From Planctomycetota bacterium (GTDB taxonomy: Bacteria > Planctomycetota > Phycisphaerae > SM23-33): DNA of 62,081 nucleotides. The notes under the pieces are model-generated. The model ran no database searches and was not told the DNA's origin. It saw nothing but the letters and a program-made list of their open reading frames with translations. Location: contig JAAYCO010000207.1 in assembly GCA_012729725.1 (NCBI GenBank), forward strand, positions 1-62,081. Reading direction: 5' to 3'. The translations under genes were made by a program, and so were the position numbers. Below, in pieces: positions 1 to 9,377 of this stretch (position 1 is the first letter of the stretch; every line of letters starts with the position of its first letter).

Positions 1-959
1 CGGCGGCGGTTGCCGTTGGATATCCGCCATTTGTCGCGATAGGCGCGCGGGCTAAGGCCGATGACGTCGCGGAAGGTGCGGTTGAAGTGCGACAGGTCGG
101 CAAAGCCGCTTTGCATGGCGACGGAAAGCACCTTGTCCGGCGTCGAACGCAGCAGCAGCATGGCCCGCTCAACACGTCGCTGCTTGAGATACCCAAAAAC
201 GCTTCTGCCGGTGTAGGCTTTGAAGGACCGGCACAGATGTGCGGGGTTGCATCCGGCCCAGGCAGCAAGGCCGCCCAGGGTAAGCGGCTCGGAGAACTTC
301 GAGTCGAGGTATCGCCGCACGCGTTCCATGCCGGCCGAAGCGAGACCAGGCGAGGATAGCCCTTCGTCGGCGTCTTGGGGATGAGCAAGCACGTACTGCC
401 GGCAGCATTCCATGAGGAAGAGCGTCATATAGTTCTGGATTGCCTGGCAGTACCCCGGCGGCTGAGTCATCAACTCGCGCTCCAGACACCGCAGAAGCGT
501 CACGGGCGTTTGCACATCCGCGAGCATGAAAGATACGACGCGGTTCTGTCGATTGCGGAACTCCGGATGCAGCGGGACGACTATCGGCAGAACCCAACTT
601 AGGTCCGGGGTCAGCAGAGGCAACGGGAACACGCCGGGATCAAGGTATACGTTAACGATCTCCAGGCCGTCGCCTTTGCCGATCACCGCGTGCGCCTGGT
701 CATAGTGAATCACCGACAACCAGCCCCTCTCGATGTCATACCAGTTGTCCTCGATCCTCTGGCGTCCCCGGCCGGAGACGATGATGTTCATCTCCACAAA
801 ATCGTGTTCGTGCATTCGGCCGGCTGTCCGGTAGCACGACCAATGCTCTACGCCGACGCCCAGTTTGCGCAGCGCCCCAAAGACCTTCCGGCCCTGACGG
901 TCCTTGTGAATCACATGTGGTTTTCTGACGCCAGTAACTCGCATGTCAATAAGCCCCAT
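1..959 (-). CDS. AraC-family transcriptional regulator (C-terminus truncated at window edge)
   Basis: Reverse-strand frame from ATG at 959 (or 944) stays open to position 1. Translation includes ...CNPAHLCRSFKAYTGRSVFGYLKQRRVERAMLLLRST...VAMQSGFADLSHFNRTFRDVIGLSPRAYRDKWR, a typical AraC double HTH. Not in the ORF track because it has no stop in the window. Confidence 0.9.
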   Translation of the reverse strand, partial: MGLIDMRVTGVRKPHVIHKDRQGRKVFGALRKLGVGVEHWSCYRTAGRMHEHDFVEMNIIVSGRGRQRIEDNWYDIERGWLSVIHYDQAHAVIGKGDGLEIVNVYLDPGVFPLPLLTPDLSWVLPIVVPLHPEFRNRQNRVVSFMLADVQTPVTLLRCLERELMTQPPGYCQAIQNYMTLFLMECCRQYVLAHPQDADEGLSSPGLASAGMERVRRYLDSKFSEPLTLGGLAAWAGCNPAHLCRSFKAYTGRSVFGYLKQRRVERAMLLLRSTPDKVLSVAMQSGFADLSHFNRTFRDVIGLSPRAYRDKWRISNGNRR

Positions 960-964
960 CAAAA

Positions 965-978
965 GCGCAAATATGCGC
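965..978. promoter_or_regulatory. Inverted repeat GCGCA-AATA-TGCGC in the AraC/URO-D divergent spacer (possible operator)
   Basis: Perfect 5-bp arms; lies just upstream of the araC-like start and of a TATTAT-like -10 at 1003-1008. Confidence 0.35.
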
Positions 979-1048
979 AAAGTTTCGCGGCACAGCCTGG
1001 ACTATTATAACAGAAATGTCCCTGGCACGTATATCCAGAAAGAACAAT

Positions 1049-2074
1049 ATGAAAGACGGCATGACGCATTGGGAGCGGTTTCGGGCGGTTATGGCGGGCC
1101 GGCCGGCGGACCGCCTTCCACGGGTGGAATGGGCTCAGTGGTGGAATGAAACGATCGACCGTTGGCGCCAGGAGGGGCTGCCCGTGAAGGATAACGATCT
1201 CTGGGCGTTGTCGAAGTACTGGGGCCTGGACTACTACCACAAGCTTCGGCTGTGCCCTTTGCAAGGTGGGCCTCAGCCGGCTCATCATGGCGCGGGCGTG
1301 CTTGAGGATATCGACGGTTACACTGCCCATTTGCAGTATCTTTATGCTGATGCTGCCGAAGACGACCTGGCGGACTGGGCAACCTGGCAGCGGCGGCAGG
1401 ACCAGAACGAGGCGCTGGTCTGGTGTGAAATCGACGGTTTCTTCTGGTTTCCGCGCACGTTGCTGGGCATCGAGAATCACCTGTATGCTTTCTATGATCA
1501 GCCCGACCTGATTCACCGCATCAACCGCGACGCAACCAATTACTACCTTCGCGCGCTGGAGCGGATGGCTGATGTGGCCAGGCCCGCCTATGTGCATGTT
1601 CTGGAGGACATGAGCTACAACAATGGTCCGATGCTCAGCCGGGAGTTGTTTGACCAGTTTCTGGCCCCCTACTACCGCCGGCTGATACCGGCCATCAAGG
1701 ACATGCTTGGCAGCCTGGTGTTTGTCGACAGCGACGGCAGGGTTGAGGAAGTGGTTCCCTGGTTGCGGGACGTGGGCGTCGACGGCGTTCTGCCGCTCGA
1801 ACGGCACGCGGGCGTTGACGGCATGAGCATGCGCCGGGCGCACCCGGAACTTGGCATGATCGGCCATTTCGACAAGATGACCATGCCGCTGGGCGAGAAT
1901 GCGATGCGCGGCGAGTTCGAGCGGCTGCGACCACTCATCCGCTCGGGCAGGTTCATTCCGTCGGTCGATCATCAGACTCCTCCTGGGGTTTCTATGGCTG
2001 ACTATCGCGTTTACCGCCGGCTGCTGGATGAATACACCGGCGCATCCTTTGCGTCGCCCGTCGGCGCGGTTTGA
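1049..2074 (+). CDS. Uroporphyrinogen decarboxylase (URO-D) family protein, methyltransferase-like
   Basis: ORF 1016..2074, likely ATG at 1049 (MKDGMTHWERFRAVMAGRPADRLPRVEW...). URO-D/MtaA-like pattern with ...VFVDSDGRVEEVVPWLRDVGVDGVLPLE.... Confidence 0.8.
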   Translation: MKDGMTHWERFRAVMAGRPADRLPRVEWAQWWNETIDRWRQEGLPVKDNDLWALSKYWGLDYYHKLRLCPLQGGPQPAHHGAGVLEDIDGYTAHLQYLYADAAEDDLADWATWQRRQDQNEALVWCEIDGFFWFPRTLLGIENHLYAFYDQPDLIHRINRDATNYYLRALERMADVARPAYVHVLEDMSYNNGPMLSRELFDQFLAPYYRRLIPAIKDMLGSLVFVDSDGRVEEVVPWLRDVGVDGVLPLERHAGVDGMSMRRAHPELGMIGHFDKMTMPLGENAMRGEFERLRPLIRSGRFIPSVDHQTPPGVSMADYRVYRRLLDEYTGASFASPVGAV

Positions 2075-2106
2075 CGTTGTTAGCGTGCAACAGGACGGAG
2101 CAAGGA

Positions 2107-2144
2107 TGCAAAAGCCCGGCTGTGGGGACAGTCGGGCTTCTGCA
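2107..2144. terminator. Bidirectional hairpin terminator between convergent URO-D genes
   Basis: AAGCCCGGCTG-TGGGGA-CAGTCGGGCTT stem with flanking TGCA...TGCA, in the spacer between convergent stops. Confidence 0.6.
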
Positions 2145-2168
2145 CTGCGTTGAAGTTTTGTCTGTTTG

Positions 2169-3256
2169 TCAGTAAGTGCCGATTTCGAGGCCGCGGTCCA
2201 CGAAGTGCTTGTAGGTTTCGTACTTCACTTCGCTGGGGATGCTGTGATCGCTGTGAAGGCAGTAGCCTCCCCTGCCATGGCGGCTGGGAGTTTGGATTCC
2301 AGCTCGGCGTCGATGCCCTTGATGTCGTTGGCGACGAGCGGCCGGACGTCCATGCCGCCCATGAAGGCGATCTTGTCGCCGTAGGTCTTCTTCATATGGA
2401 CAAGGTCCATGCCCGCCTTCACTTCCAGGGCCTGAAGGCAGTCCATGCCCGCCTCGATCAGGCCCGGGACGAGAGGTTCGATGAAGCCGCACGAATGCAC
2501 GATCACCTTGAGGCCCTTCGAATGGCAGTAGTCGAATGTTCTCTTGTGGGCCGGCCAGACGATGTCCTTGTACATCGCCGGCGACATGAAGGGCTTGTTC
2601 TTGAACCCCATGTCTTCATAGAACCACGCGCCGTCCGGCAGGCCCTCGGCTGCGAAAAGCTCTTCCATCAGATTGATGGTCAATTCCGAGTACACGTCGC
2701 ACATGTCCTTGACCCACTGGGGCTCAAGGGCCATGCCAACCAGCATGTTCTCGTGGCCGCACAGAGGATGCATGCATTCAAATACGTTTACCATGCCCAG
2801 AGTGAAGAACCTGTTGCTCCTGACGCAGTCCCGCCGATTCGCCCGGTAGTTTTCGACGTTAATCCTTCTGCCGTACTTGCTTGAATCACGCAGCAGTTCC
2901 CTTGCCCTGCCCCATGTTGACTCGTCTTTCACGCCGAAATCCACGTGTTCCGGCGTGCCCATCTTGCTTTTCCACCACCGCAGCAGCGCGCCGTTTCCGT
3001 TGCGCACCAGCTTGGTGTTTTCATCCTCCTGTACCACCTCATCCACGAAGTCCAGATCGGCAACAACGTTGAAGGGCATGCAGGATTGAAGATCGAGATT
3101 GAAGTGGTCGTTAGGCAGTTCATCGCTCTTGAGGTGTCCCTGCTCGATCCAAGCAACCTTGGTCTCGGTCCAAAACGCCTCGTACACGGCGATCCTGTCA
3201 ACCGGCTTGCGGTCGAGGATCCTGGCCATTCGCTCTTTGCCAGTCAAAGCAGCCAT
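2169..3256 (-). pseudogene. URO-D family protein with apparent 1-nt frameshift near the C-terminus
   Basis: MAALTGKERMARILDRKPVDRIAVYEAFW... in one frame. The conserved C-terminus GGYCLHSDHSIPSEVKYETYKHFVDRGLEIGTY is in another frame (ORF 2169..2492). Switch occurs at a CCCC (GGGG on minus) run at 2269-2272. Confidence 0.75.
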
Positions 3257-3348
3257 CGTTCTCTCCATAAAAGTTGATCCCATGGCACGCTCACCCTGGC
3301 GTGTACATGGGATCAAGAAAAAGCAATAATTGATGCTAAGTCCGCGGT

Positions 3349-4575
3349 TTAGACCTTGCAAGCCTTTCTAAGTTTGGCGGCCATGTCGGTCTTTTCCCAC
3401 GCGAACGTATCCAGCTCCCTGCCGAAATGCCCGTCGTGGGCGGTTTGCTGGTAGATCGGCCTGAGCAGCTTGAGATGGTCGATAATCTCCCGCGGCTTGA
3501 GCGGGAATACATCTCGGACGGCCTTCACCAGCGTTTCGGTTTCCACGTTTTCAGCCAGTCCGTCGCAGTTGATAAGCACGCTGACGGGCTCGGCGACGCC
3601 GATTGCGTAGGACAACTGCACTTCCACCACTGTGGCGAGTTTGGCGGCAACGATGTTCTTGGCTATGTAGCGGGCCATGTAAGTGGCTGAACGGTCAACC
3701 TTGGACGGATCCTTGCCGCTGAACGCCCCGCCGCCGTGCCTGCCTCGACCGCCGTAGGAATCGACGATGATCTTGCGTCCCGTCAGGCCGCTGTCGCCGT
3801 GCGGGCCGCCAATGAGGAACCTGCCGGTGGGATTGATGTAGAACTTGATCTTCTTTTCGTCCCACATGCCCGGGCACTCGTCCATCACTACCGGCTTGAT
3901 GATCTTTCGGACAAGTTCCTGCTTGGCCGCATCCGACATGTTGTCGGTCTTGGGATCAACGGCCTTCTCGGTGTGCTGCGTCGAGAGCACGATCGTGTCG
4001 ATCCGCTGCGGGTGGTTGTTGATGTATTCAACGGTGACCTGGCTCTTGCCGTCGGGCCTGAGCCACTTGACGAGCCCTTCCTCACGGGCTTTGCTCAGAC
4101 GCGCGGTGAGCCGATGGGCGATTTGAATCGGCAGCGGCATCATCTCTTTGGTTTCGTTGCAGGCAAAGCCGAACATGATGCCCTGATCGCCCGCGCCCTG
4201 CTCTTTGTTGGCGGCGGCCGTCACTCCCTGCGAGATGTCCTGCGACTGGCCGTGCAGCGTCTTGAGCACCGCGCATGAACGGTAGTCAAAGCCGGTTGCC
4301 GGATCGTCATAACCGATCGACTTGATCACTTCTCTGGCGGTGTCTTCCGCCCGAAGCAGCGCCGCCTCGGCCTTCTGATTGTGGACCGTCACTTCGCCGG
4401 CAAGAACAACCAGGCCTGTCGTCACCAGCGTTTCGCAAGCGACGCGGGCATGCGGATCATGTTTGAGCAGACTATCCAGAATGCCGTCGGATATCTGGTC
4501 GGCTACTTTGTCAGGATGACCCTTCGTCACCGATTCGCTGGTGAAAAGATGTCTTTGCGGCCCGCACTGCTTCAT
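3349..4575 (-). CDS. metK: S-adenosylmethionine synthetase
   Basis: [34 protein letters not shown]...[16 protein letters not shown]... full-length MetK motifs. Confidence 0.97.
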   Translation of the reverse strand: MKQCGPQRHLFTSESVTKGHPDKVADQISDGILDSLLKHDPHARVACETLVTTGLVVLAGEVTVHNQKAEAALLRAEDTAREVIKSIGYDDPATGFDYRSCAVLKTLHGQSQDISQGVTAAANKEQGAGDQGIMFGFACNETKEMMPLPIQIAHRLTARLSKAREEGLVKWLRPDGKSQVTVEYINNHPQRIDTIVLSTQHTEKAVDPKTDNMSDAAKQELVRKIIKPVVMDECPGMWDEKKIKFYINPTGRFLIGGPHGDSGLTGRKIIVDSYGGRGRHGGGAFSGKDPSKVDRSATYMARYIAKNIVAAKLATVVEVQLSYAIGVAEPVSVLINCDGLAENVETETLVKAVRDVFPLKPREIIDHLKLLRPIYQQTAHDGHFGRELDTFAWEKTDMAAKLRKACKV

Positions 4576-4614
4576 TTCCAGTCCTTTCTCTCGTGCCTCA
4601 CTGGCAAGTGGGGT

Positions 4615-4643
4615 AGTCTATCCGGCCTGTGCCTCCAAAGCAA
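4615..4643 (-). promoter_or_regulatory. Putative metK promoter TTGCTT-N17-TAGACT
   Basis: -35-like 4638-4643, -10-like 4615-4620 on minus, about 40 nt upstream of metK ATG. Confidence 0.4.
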
Positions 4644-4692
4644 TACGCGCAAGCCCGCTGCCGGACGGGCATTAGCCGTCATGATTGAGATT

Positions 4693-5835
4693 CTATGCAA
4701 GAGTGACGGTTTTGACGCCATATTCTTCCAATTTCGATTCCAGCACGCGTCGGCCCCAACCATCGGGATCGGCCTTCCCAATCCTGCCGCCGTACCCGAA
4801 ACGCGGCGAGTTTCTGACCAGATCGTCGGCCAGAAGCCAACGACCGTAATTGCCTTCGACAAAGGCCGGTTGCGGGATCATCCTCAGCAACTGCCGCTGG
4901 GCAAGCGACAGAATGCCCGTCTCGCCAACCATGCAGCCGAGGATAAACCTCATGCTTCGATCACCGCAGAACCGGGCCAGTTTTTGGGCCGCCACAAGCC
5001 CGCCGTTCTTGCTGATGCGTATGTTGAACACAATCCTGTCGGGCGCCGCCGCGAGTGCGGCTGCGTCATTGTCGCCAAGCAAAGACTCATCCGCGATAAG
5101 CGGCAGGACGCATTTCCGGGCAAGGTCGGCCAGTTCGCCGGCGGCGCAAAACACCGGCTGCTCTACCAGAGATACGCCCATGGCCGCGAGCTGGTCAACG
5201 CGTTGTGGCGTTGAATCGGCATCCCATCCGCCGTTTACATCAACTCGCAGGGTGCACGCCCCGCGCTTGATCGCCTTGGCCAGATGCTTGTTCGCCAGGC
5301 GAAGATTCTCGCGGTCAACATCTTCGCCAAGGCCCAGCTTCAGTTTGAAGTGCCTCAGACCGAACAGCCGCATTAATCTCAGCCGGCGCAACGTCTTCGC
5401 GGGGTTGGCCGAGCCAAGTACCCCCGTGCATCGCGCCGCGGGGGTTCTGTCGCTTCCGGCGTCGAGCAGACTTCTGCCGGCGGCGTCCAGAACAGCCAGT
5501 TCAACGGCGCACCTGGCGGCGTTCATGCATCTGCCGGTTTCGTCATGGAAAGGCAGCAAACCGAGAACATCCGGCGAGTCGATTCGCGCCGAGACCAGCG
5601 CCGGCCAGTAAACGCCGGAAATGTCTCGCTGCACCGTCTCAAGCGTCTCGCCGGTTACGTACTTGCGAGGCAGAGTCTCGCCGTAGCCAACTCTGCCGTC
5701 ATCCAGTTGCAGCCGCACCACGAGAGCCTCGGCGACGTCCCGCGAGGCGGCTGCGTGCTCGAACGAGCGCATCGGTATTCGCGTGAGATAGACGTCCAAC
5801 TGGACAGGCTTGGCATTCACTCTGGCGTTCTCCAT
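4693..5835 (-). CDS. Mandelate racemase/muconate-lactonizing (enolase superfamily) enzyme, dipeptide-epimerase-like
   Basis: KLKLG, DVNGGW, LVEQPV, IADES, ISKNGG motifs in the expected order; C-terminal GCMVGETGILSLAQ. Confidence 0.8.
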   Translation of the reverse strand: MENARVNAKPVQLDVYLTRIPMRSFEHAAASRDVAEALVVRLQLDDGRVGYGETLPRKYVTGETLETVQRDISGVYWPALVSARIDSPDVLGLLPFHDETGRCMNAARCAVELAVLDAAGRSLLDAGSDRTPAARCTGVLGSANPAKTLRRLRLMRLFGLRHFKLKLGLGEDVDRENLRLANKHLAKAIKRGACTLRVDVNGGWDADSTPQRVDQLAAMGVSLVEQPVFCAAGELADLARKCVLPLIADESLLGDNDAAALAAAPDRIVFNIRISKNGGLVAAQKLARFCGDRSMRFILGCMVGETGILSLAQRQLLRMIPQPAFVEGNYGRWLLADDLVRNSPRFGYGGRIGKADPDGWGRRVLESKLEEYGVKTVTLA

Positions 5836-5897
5836 GAACTGCCGCCGGGGCGATTATCCGCTTGACGATTTTGAAGCGGATCAATAACATACCGATT

Positions 5898-5923
5898 CGC
5901 CCGTGGTTGAGCGGGCGTATAAC
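5898..5923 (+). promoter_or_regulatory. Putative tRNA-Glu promoter: -10 TATAAC with adjacent inverted repeat CGCCCG-N8-CGGGCG
   Basis: TATAAC at 5918-5923, 10 nt upstream of the tRNA 5' end; perfect 6-bp inverted repeat 5898-5917 abuts it. Confidence 0.4.
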
Positions 5924-5932
5924 TGTTTAGAC

Positions 5933-6005
5933 GCCCCCATCGTCTAGCGGCCTAGGATATCAGGTTCTCATCCTGGAGACCGGGGTTCGATTCCCCGTGG
6001 GGGTA
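5933..6005 (+). tRNA. tRNA-Glu (CTC)
   Basis: Cloverleaf GCCCCCATCGTCTAGCGGCCTAGGATATCAGGTTCTCATCCTGGAGACCGGGGTTCGATTCCCCGTGGGGGTA; anticodon loop TTCTCAT; GGTTCGATTCC T-arm; CCA not encoded. Confidence 0.93.
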
Positions 6006-6010
6006 CTGAA

Positions 6011-6044
6011 GCGGGCCGGCGACTGACGCTGGCCCGCTTTTTTT
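6011..6044 (+). terminator. Intrinsic terminator after tRNA-Glu
   Basis: GCGGGCC...GGCCCGC stem followed by TTTTTTT. Confidence 0.85.
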
Positions 6045-6056
6045 ACTCCCAAGCCT

Positions 6057-7016
6057 TCACAGGCCCATCATAAACTGGAACACTCTGTCGTCCGCACCCG
6101 GCAGGCCCTCGTGGCCGAAGTCGTGGTAAATCACCATGCTCTTCCTGGCGGTAATCCTGTTGTAGGCTGCAAACTGAGTGCTTGGCGGGCAGATCGCGTC
6201 CATCAGGCCGGTGAACATCAACACTTCCGCGCTGATCCTCGGGGCCAGGTACTGAATGTCGATGTACCCAAGTTTCCTGAAGGTTTCTTCTTCGTTGGCG
6301 TGCGTGGGATCGAAGTTTCTGAAATACTGCTTGAGTTCTTCGTAAGCAAGATCTGCGCGGTCCATTTCCCAGACGCGCCTGTAGTCGCTCAAAAACGGGT
6401 ACATCGGGGCAGCCTTCTTGATTCTCGGCTCAAGAGCCGCGCATGCCAGGGTCAACCCGCCGCCCTGGCTGCCGCCAGTCGCGCCCACCCGGGCCGGATC
6501 AACGCCGTCCATCTGCATCACAAGCCGGGCCAGTTGGGCGGTATCCAGAAAGACATGCCGAAACAACATGTTCTTCGCCGGCCCGTTGAGCCCGCGAACG
6601 ATGTGGCCTCGCAGCGTGGTTCCGACGACGCCTCCGACATCCTGGCTTCTGCCGCCCTGTCCTCGGCAGTCCATTGCAGCCACCGTGAATCCGGCCATAC
6701 CCCAGACGGAAAGGCCCGTCCATGAGCAGGATTGCCCGCCATACCCATGAAACAACACCAGGCCAGGTCCAGGCTTATCGCGTCGCATGGGGCGGGCCAG
6801 TTTCGCATAGATCCTGGCGCCGCCAACTCCGGTGAACTGCATGTGGAAATACTCCACGCCAGGGGCAGTAAATTCGGCAGGTGTGAGTTCCACCCGCGGA
6901 TCAACAGCGTCAAGTTCCTTGAGCGAATCGTCCCAGAATGAGTCGAAATCGTCGGGCCTGGGGTTTCGTCCCGTGTACTTGCGCAACTCCGCCAAAGGCA
7001 TGTCTATAAGCGGCAT
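6057..7016 (-). CDS. Acetyl xylan esterase / cephalosporin-C deacetylase family alpha/beta hydrolase
   Basis: FHGYGGQSCSW, RGQGGRSQD, GATGGSQGGGL, GLMDAICPPSTQFAAYN, DFGHEGLP: CE7-family motifs. Confidence 0.88.
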   Translation of the reverse strand: MPLIDMPLAELRKYTGRNPRPDDFDSFWDDSLKELDAVDPRVELTPAEFTAPGVEYFHMQFTGVGGARIYAKLARPMRRDKPGPGLVLFHGYGGQSCSWTGLSVWGMAGFTVAAMDCRGQGGRSQDVGGVVGTTLRGHIVRGLNGPAKNMLFRHVFLDTAQLARLVMQMDGVDPARVGATGGSQGGGLTLACAALEPRIKKAAPMYPFLSDYRRVWEMDRADLAYEELKQYFRNFDPTHANEEETFRKLGYIDIQYLAPRISAEVLMFTGLMDAICPPSTQFAAYNRITARKSMVIYHDFGHEGLPGADDRVFQFMMGL

Positions 7017-7052
7017 ACTATTCCTTCACATAGATTGCTATTGTGGCGCCAA

Positions 7053-8069
7053 TCAGCCGACGAACTCGTTGCCGACCTTTCGGGCCCGCTGGGGCTTGTC
7101 CAGGTTGATGCCCAGGGCCAGGCCGATCTCGACCAGCACATTCCACCCAGCGCAAAGCTGCACGAACGCGCTCATCTCGCCGGCGTCGGGCGTCACGATC
7201 GTATCGAACATGGTCGGCCTATCGGCGATGGCGACGACCTTCAGGCCCACGCCGTCCACCAGCACCTTCTTGAACTTTTCCATCTCCTCGGGAATCGGAT
7301 CGACAACGAAGACGATGTCGTTCTTGTCCATGACTTCCTCTATGCCGTGCACCGCATAGGTTCCTTCGAGGAAGTCGGACTTCTTGCGAGTGATCTCGTT
7401 GGTCTTGAGCGTCAGTTCCTCTGCAACGCCGTCGTTGAGCCCGGCGAAGTAAATCGTGCCGGCATTGGCTGCCGCCTTGATGATTGCCGGATCGATGGGC
7501 ATCGAAAGCGCCTGCTGAAGCTTGGCGTCAAGCCCAGCCAGGTCTGCGCGGACGTTCCTGCCCGCCAGATGGCTGACGACCGACTGATAGAAAAGCGCCT
7601 GCTCAGCGACGCTCTTGGTCGCGGCGACGGCGTCTTCCCCGCCGCAGGTAAGCACGAAGGTTTCGTTGCATGTCTCGTGCAGCAGGGTGTTCTCGTTGGC
7701 CGTGAGGCCGAAACGCATCGAATGGCCCTGCGACTTGAGCTTCTTCATCAGCACGATCACTTCGCTTGTTCTGCCGGAATTGGACGACGCCATCACGGCC
7801 AGCCGCGACAGGTCGTACATCATTGCCTGCCTCGAGCCTTGGGTCTCGATCGGCTGCTTAAGCCCCCACTTGAGCGCCTTATGTATCGCGTTCTTGGCCG
7901 GGAAGATTCGGCTGGAGCCTTCGCCGGTGAGAAACAGCCCTGCCGCGCCTGAAATGCTCTTGGCGAGGGCGGCGGTTCTTGTCGGGTCGAATCTCTGCAC
8001 CGTCTGCACCGTCTGGAGCATTTCCCTGCTTAAGGCGTATTGCGTGTATTTGCTGTCCTTGGTGTTCAT
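7053..8069 (-). CDS. SIS-domain sugar isomerase/glucosamine-6-phosphate synthase-like protein
   Basis: LTGEGSSRIFPAKNA, MASSNSGRTSEVI, LGINLDKPQRARKVG at C-term. Confidence 0.75.
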   Translation of the reverse strand: MNTKDSKYTQYALSREMLQTVQTVQRFDPTRTAALAKSISGAAGLFLTGEGSSRIFPAKNAIHKALKWGLKQPIETQGSRQAMMYDLSRLAVMASSNSGRTSEVIVLMKKLKSQGHSMRFGLTANENTLLHETCNETFVLTCGGEDAVAATKSVAEQALFYQSVVSHLAGRNVRADLAGLDAKLQQALSMPIDPAIIKAAANAGTIYFAGLNDGVAEELTLKTNEITRKKSDFLEGTYAVHGIEEVMDKNDIVFVVDPIPEEMEKFKKVLVDGVGLKVVAIADRPTMFDTIVTPDAGEMSAFVQLCAGWNVLVEIGLALGINLDKPQRARKVGNEFVG

Positions 8070-8085
8070 TCTGAATTTCCTTTCG

Positions 8086-9312
8086 TTAGAGTTGCTGGCG
8101 AGCCCTGCATAGCGGCGCCGGCTGATATTTCAGTTGTGCGTACCGCGGCAGCTCGCCCAGAAGCGGACGCAGATAATCAATGAACGCTTGCGAGGGATAA
8201 TTGCCCGCCTCGTTGATGTATTCGTCAGGCATGGGCTTGGCTCGCACGGCGACATCCTTCAGCGGCGCCGTTGCGAATTTGCAGCGATACGGATTGTTCG
8301 ATTCGCGGACCATCGTAACCATCACGTTGGTCATTCCGTCGTCGGCAAGCTTCGCCGCCTGAAGCCCGCAGTTGTACGCTTCCTCAAGGTCCAGGGGCAA
8401 AGCTCTGTCTATCGCCGCCATTGGCAGCGACTCGGTTACCTGGAACTCGCCGCGCCAGCCGAATTCCTGACTGACCATGCGGTGAAGCTGGAAGGCGACG
8501 CTTGTGCCGCCCATCGCGCCGTATTCAGTGTTGGCGAACTTGTCTTTGGTTGTCGAGGCCGAAACCGGCATGCCGTCGGCATACTTGATGCCTTCGCCGC
8601 AGAAAATTGAAACATAACCATAGTTTTTATGCGCCGCCTGCACGTCGGCGAGAAACTTGTCGCGGTCGAACACCCGCTCGGGCATGTAAACCAAGTGCGG
8701 TGCATCGCACGCATCGCATTTGGCCGCTGCCGCCGCCGCGGTCAGCCAACCTGCATCTCTGCCTATGCTCTGGTATACAACGAACTGGTCAACCTTCTGC
8801 ATGTCCCTCGCCAGCCTGCCCGCCTGCTGAGCACTAAGGGCGACGAACCTGGCAGCGCTTGGAAAACCCGGCGTGTGATCGGTGCCGTACAGATCGTTAT
8901 CGACCGTCTTTGGCACGCCCACGCCGTGAAGTTCATAGCCTTGGCTGGCGGCATATTCGGTGACGCGGTGAATCGTGTCCATCGTGTCGTTGCCGCCGAT
9001 CATGAACATGGTGCGCACGTTGTGCTGCTTGAGCCTGGCCAGAATGTTCGGCAGGTCGTGGTCTTTGACCTTGTGCCGCGATGATCCAAGAGCCGACGAC
9101 GGCGTGCGCCGCAGGGCCTTGACCGTTTCGGCGGGCTCCGACGAGAGATCTATGATGTCGTCAGCCAGAAAACCCTCGATGCCCCAGTGCATGCCCAGCA
9201 GCCGATCGATGCTTTTCGCTTCAGCACAGCCGTCTATTACGCCTGCGAGGCTGGAGTTGATTACGCTTGTCGGGCCACCCGACTGACCTACAATGGCGCT
9301 TGCCTTCTTCAT
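8086..9312 (-). CDS. 6-phosphofructokinase, probably pyrophosphate-dependent
   Basis: Start MKKASAIVGQSGGPTSVINSS at 9312 with AAGGAG upstream; GGNDTMDT and GVPKTVDNDL motifs (Lys where ATP-PFKs have Gly). Confidence 0.85.
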   Translation of the reverse strand: MKKASAIVGQSGGPTSVINSSLAGVIDGCAEAKSIDRLLGMHWGIEGFLADDIIDLSSEPAETVKALRRTPSSALGSSRHKVKDHDLPNILARLKQHNVRTMFMIGGNDTMDTIHRVTEYAASQGYELHGVGVPKTVDNDLYGTDHTPGFPSAARFVALSAQQAGRLARDMQKVDQFVVYQSIGRDAGWLTAAAAAAKCDACDAPHLVYMPERVFDRDKFLADVQAAHKNYGYVSIFCGEGIKYADGMPVSASTTKDKFANTEYGAMGGTSVAFQLHRMVSQEFGWRGEFQVTESLPMAAIDRALPLDLEEAYNCGLQAAKLADDGMTNVMVTMVRESNNPYRCKFATAPLKDVAVRAKPMPDEYINEAGNYPSQAFIDYLRPLLGELPRYAQLKYQPAPLCRARQQL

Positions 9313-9377
9313 GAGCAGATTACTCCTTGATTGCAGCCTGCATTGACCTTCCTGAACTCTTCTTTTACCATCCCTTG

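Noticed and set aside
169-597. 142-aa minus ORF at the left edge
   Set aside because: Wrong frame of the AraC gene; the true frame gives a coherent AraC HTH domain running off the window.
4576-4692. Possible SAM riboswitch upstream of metK
   Set aside because: The putative TSS leaves only about a 35-nt leader and no SAM-I/II/III-like core is visible; the GCCCG...CGGGC hairpin belongs to the 3' side of the preceding gene.
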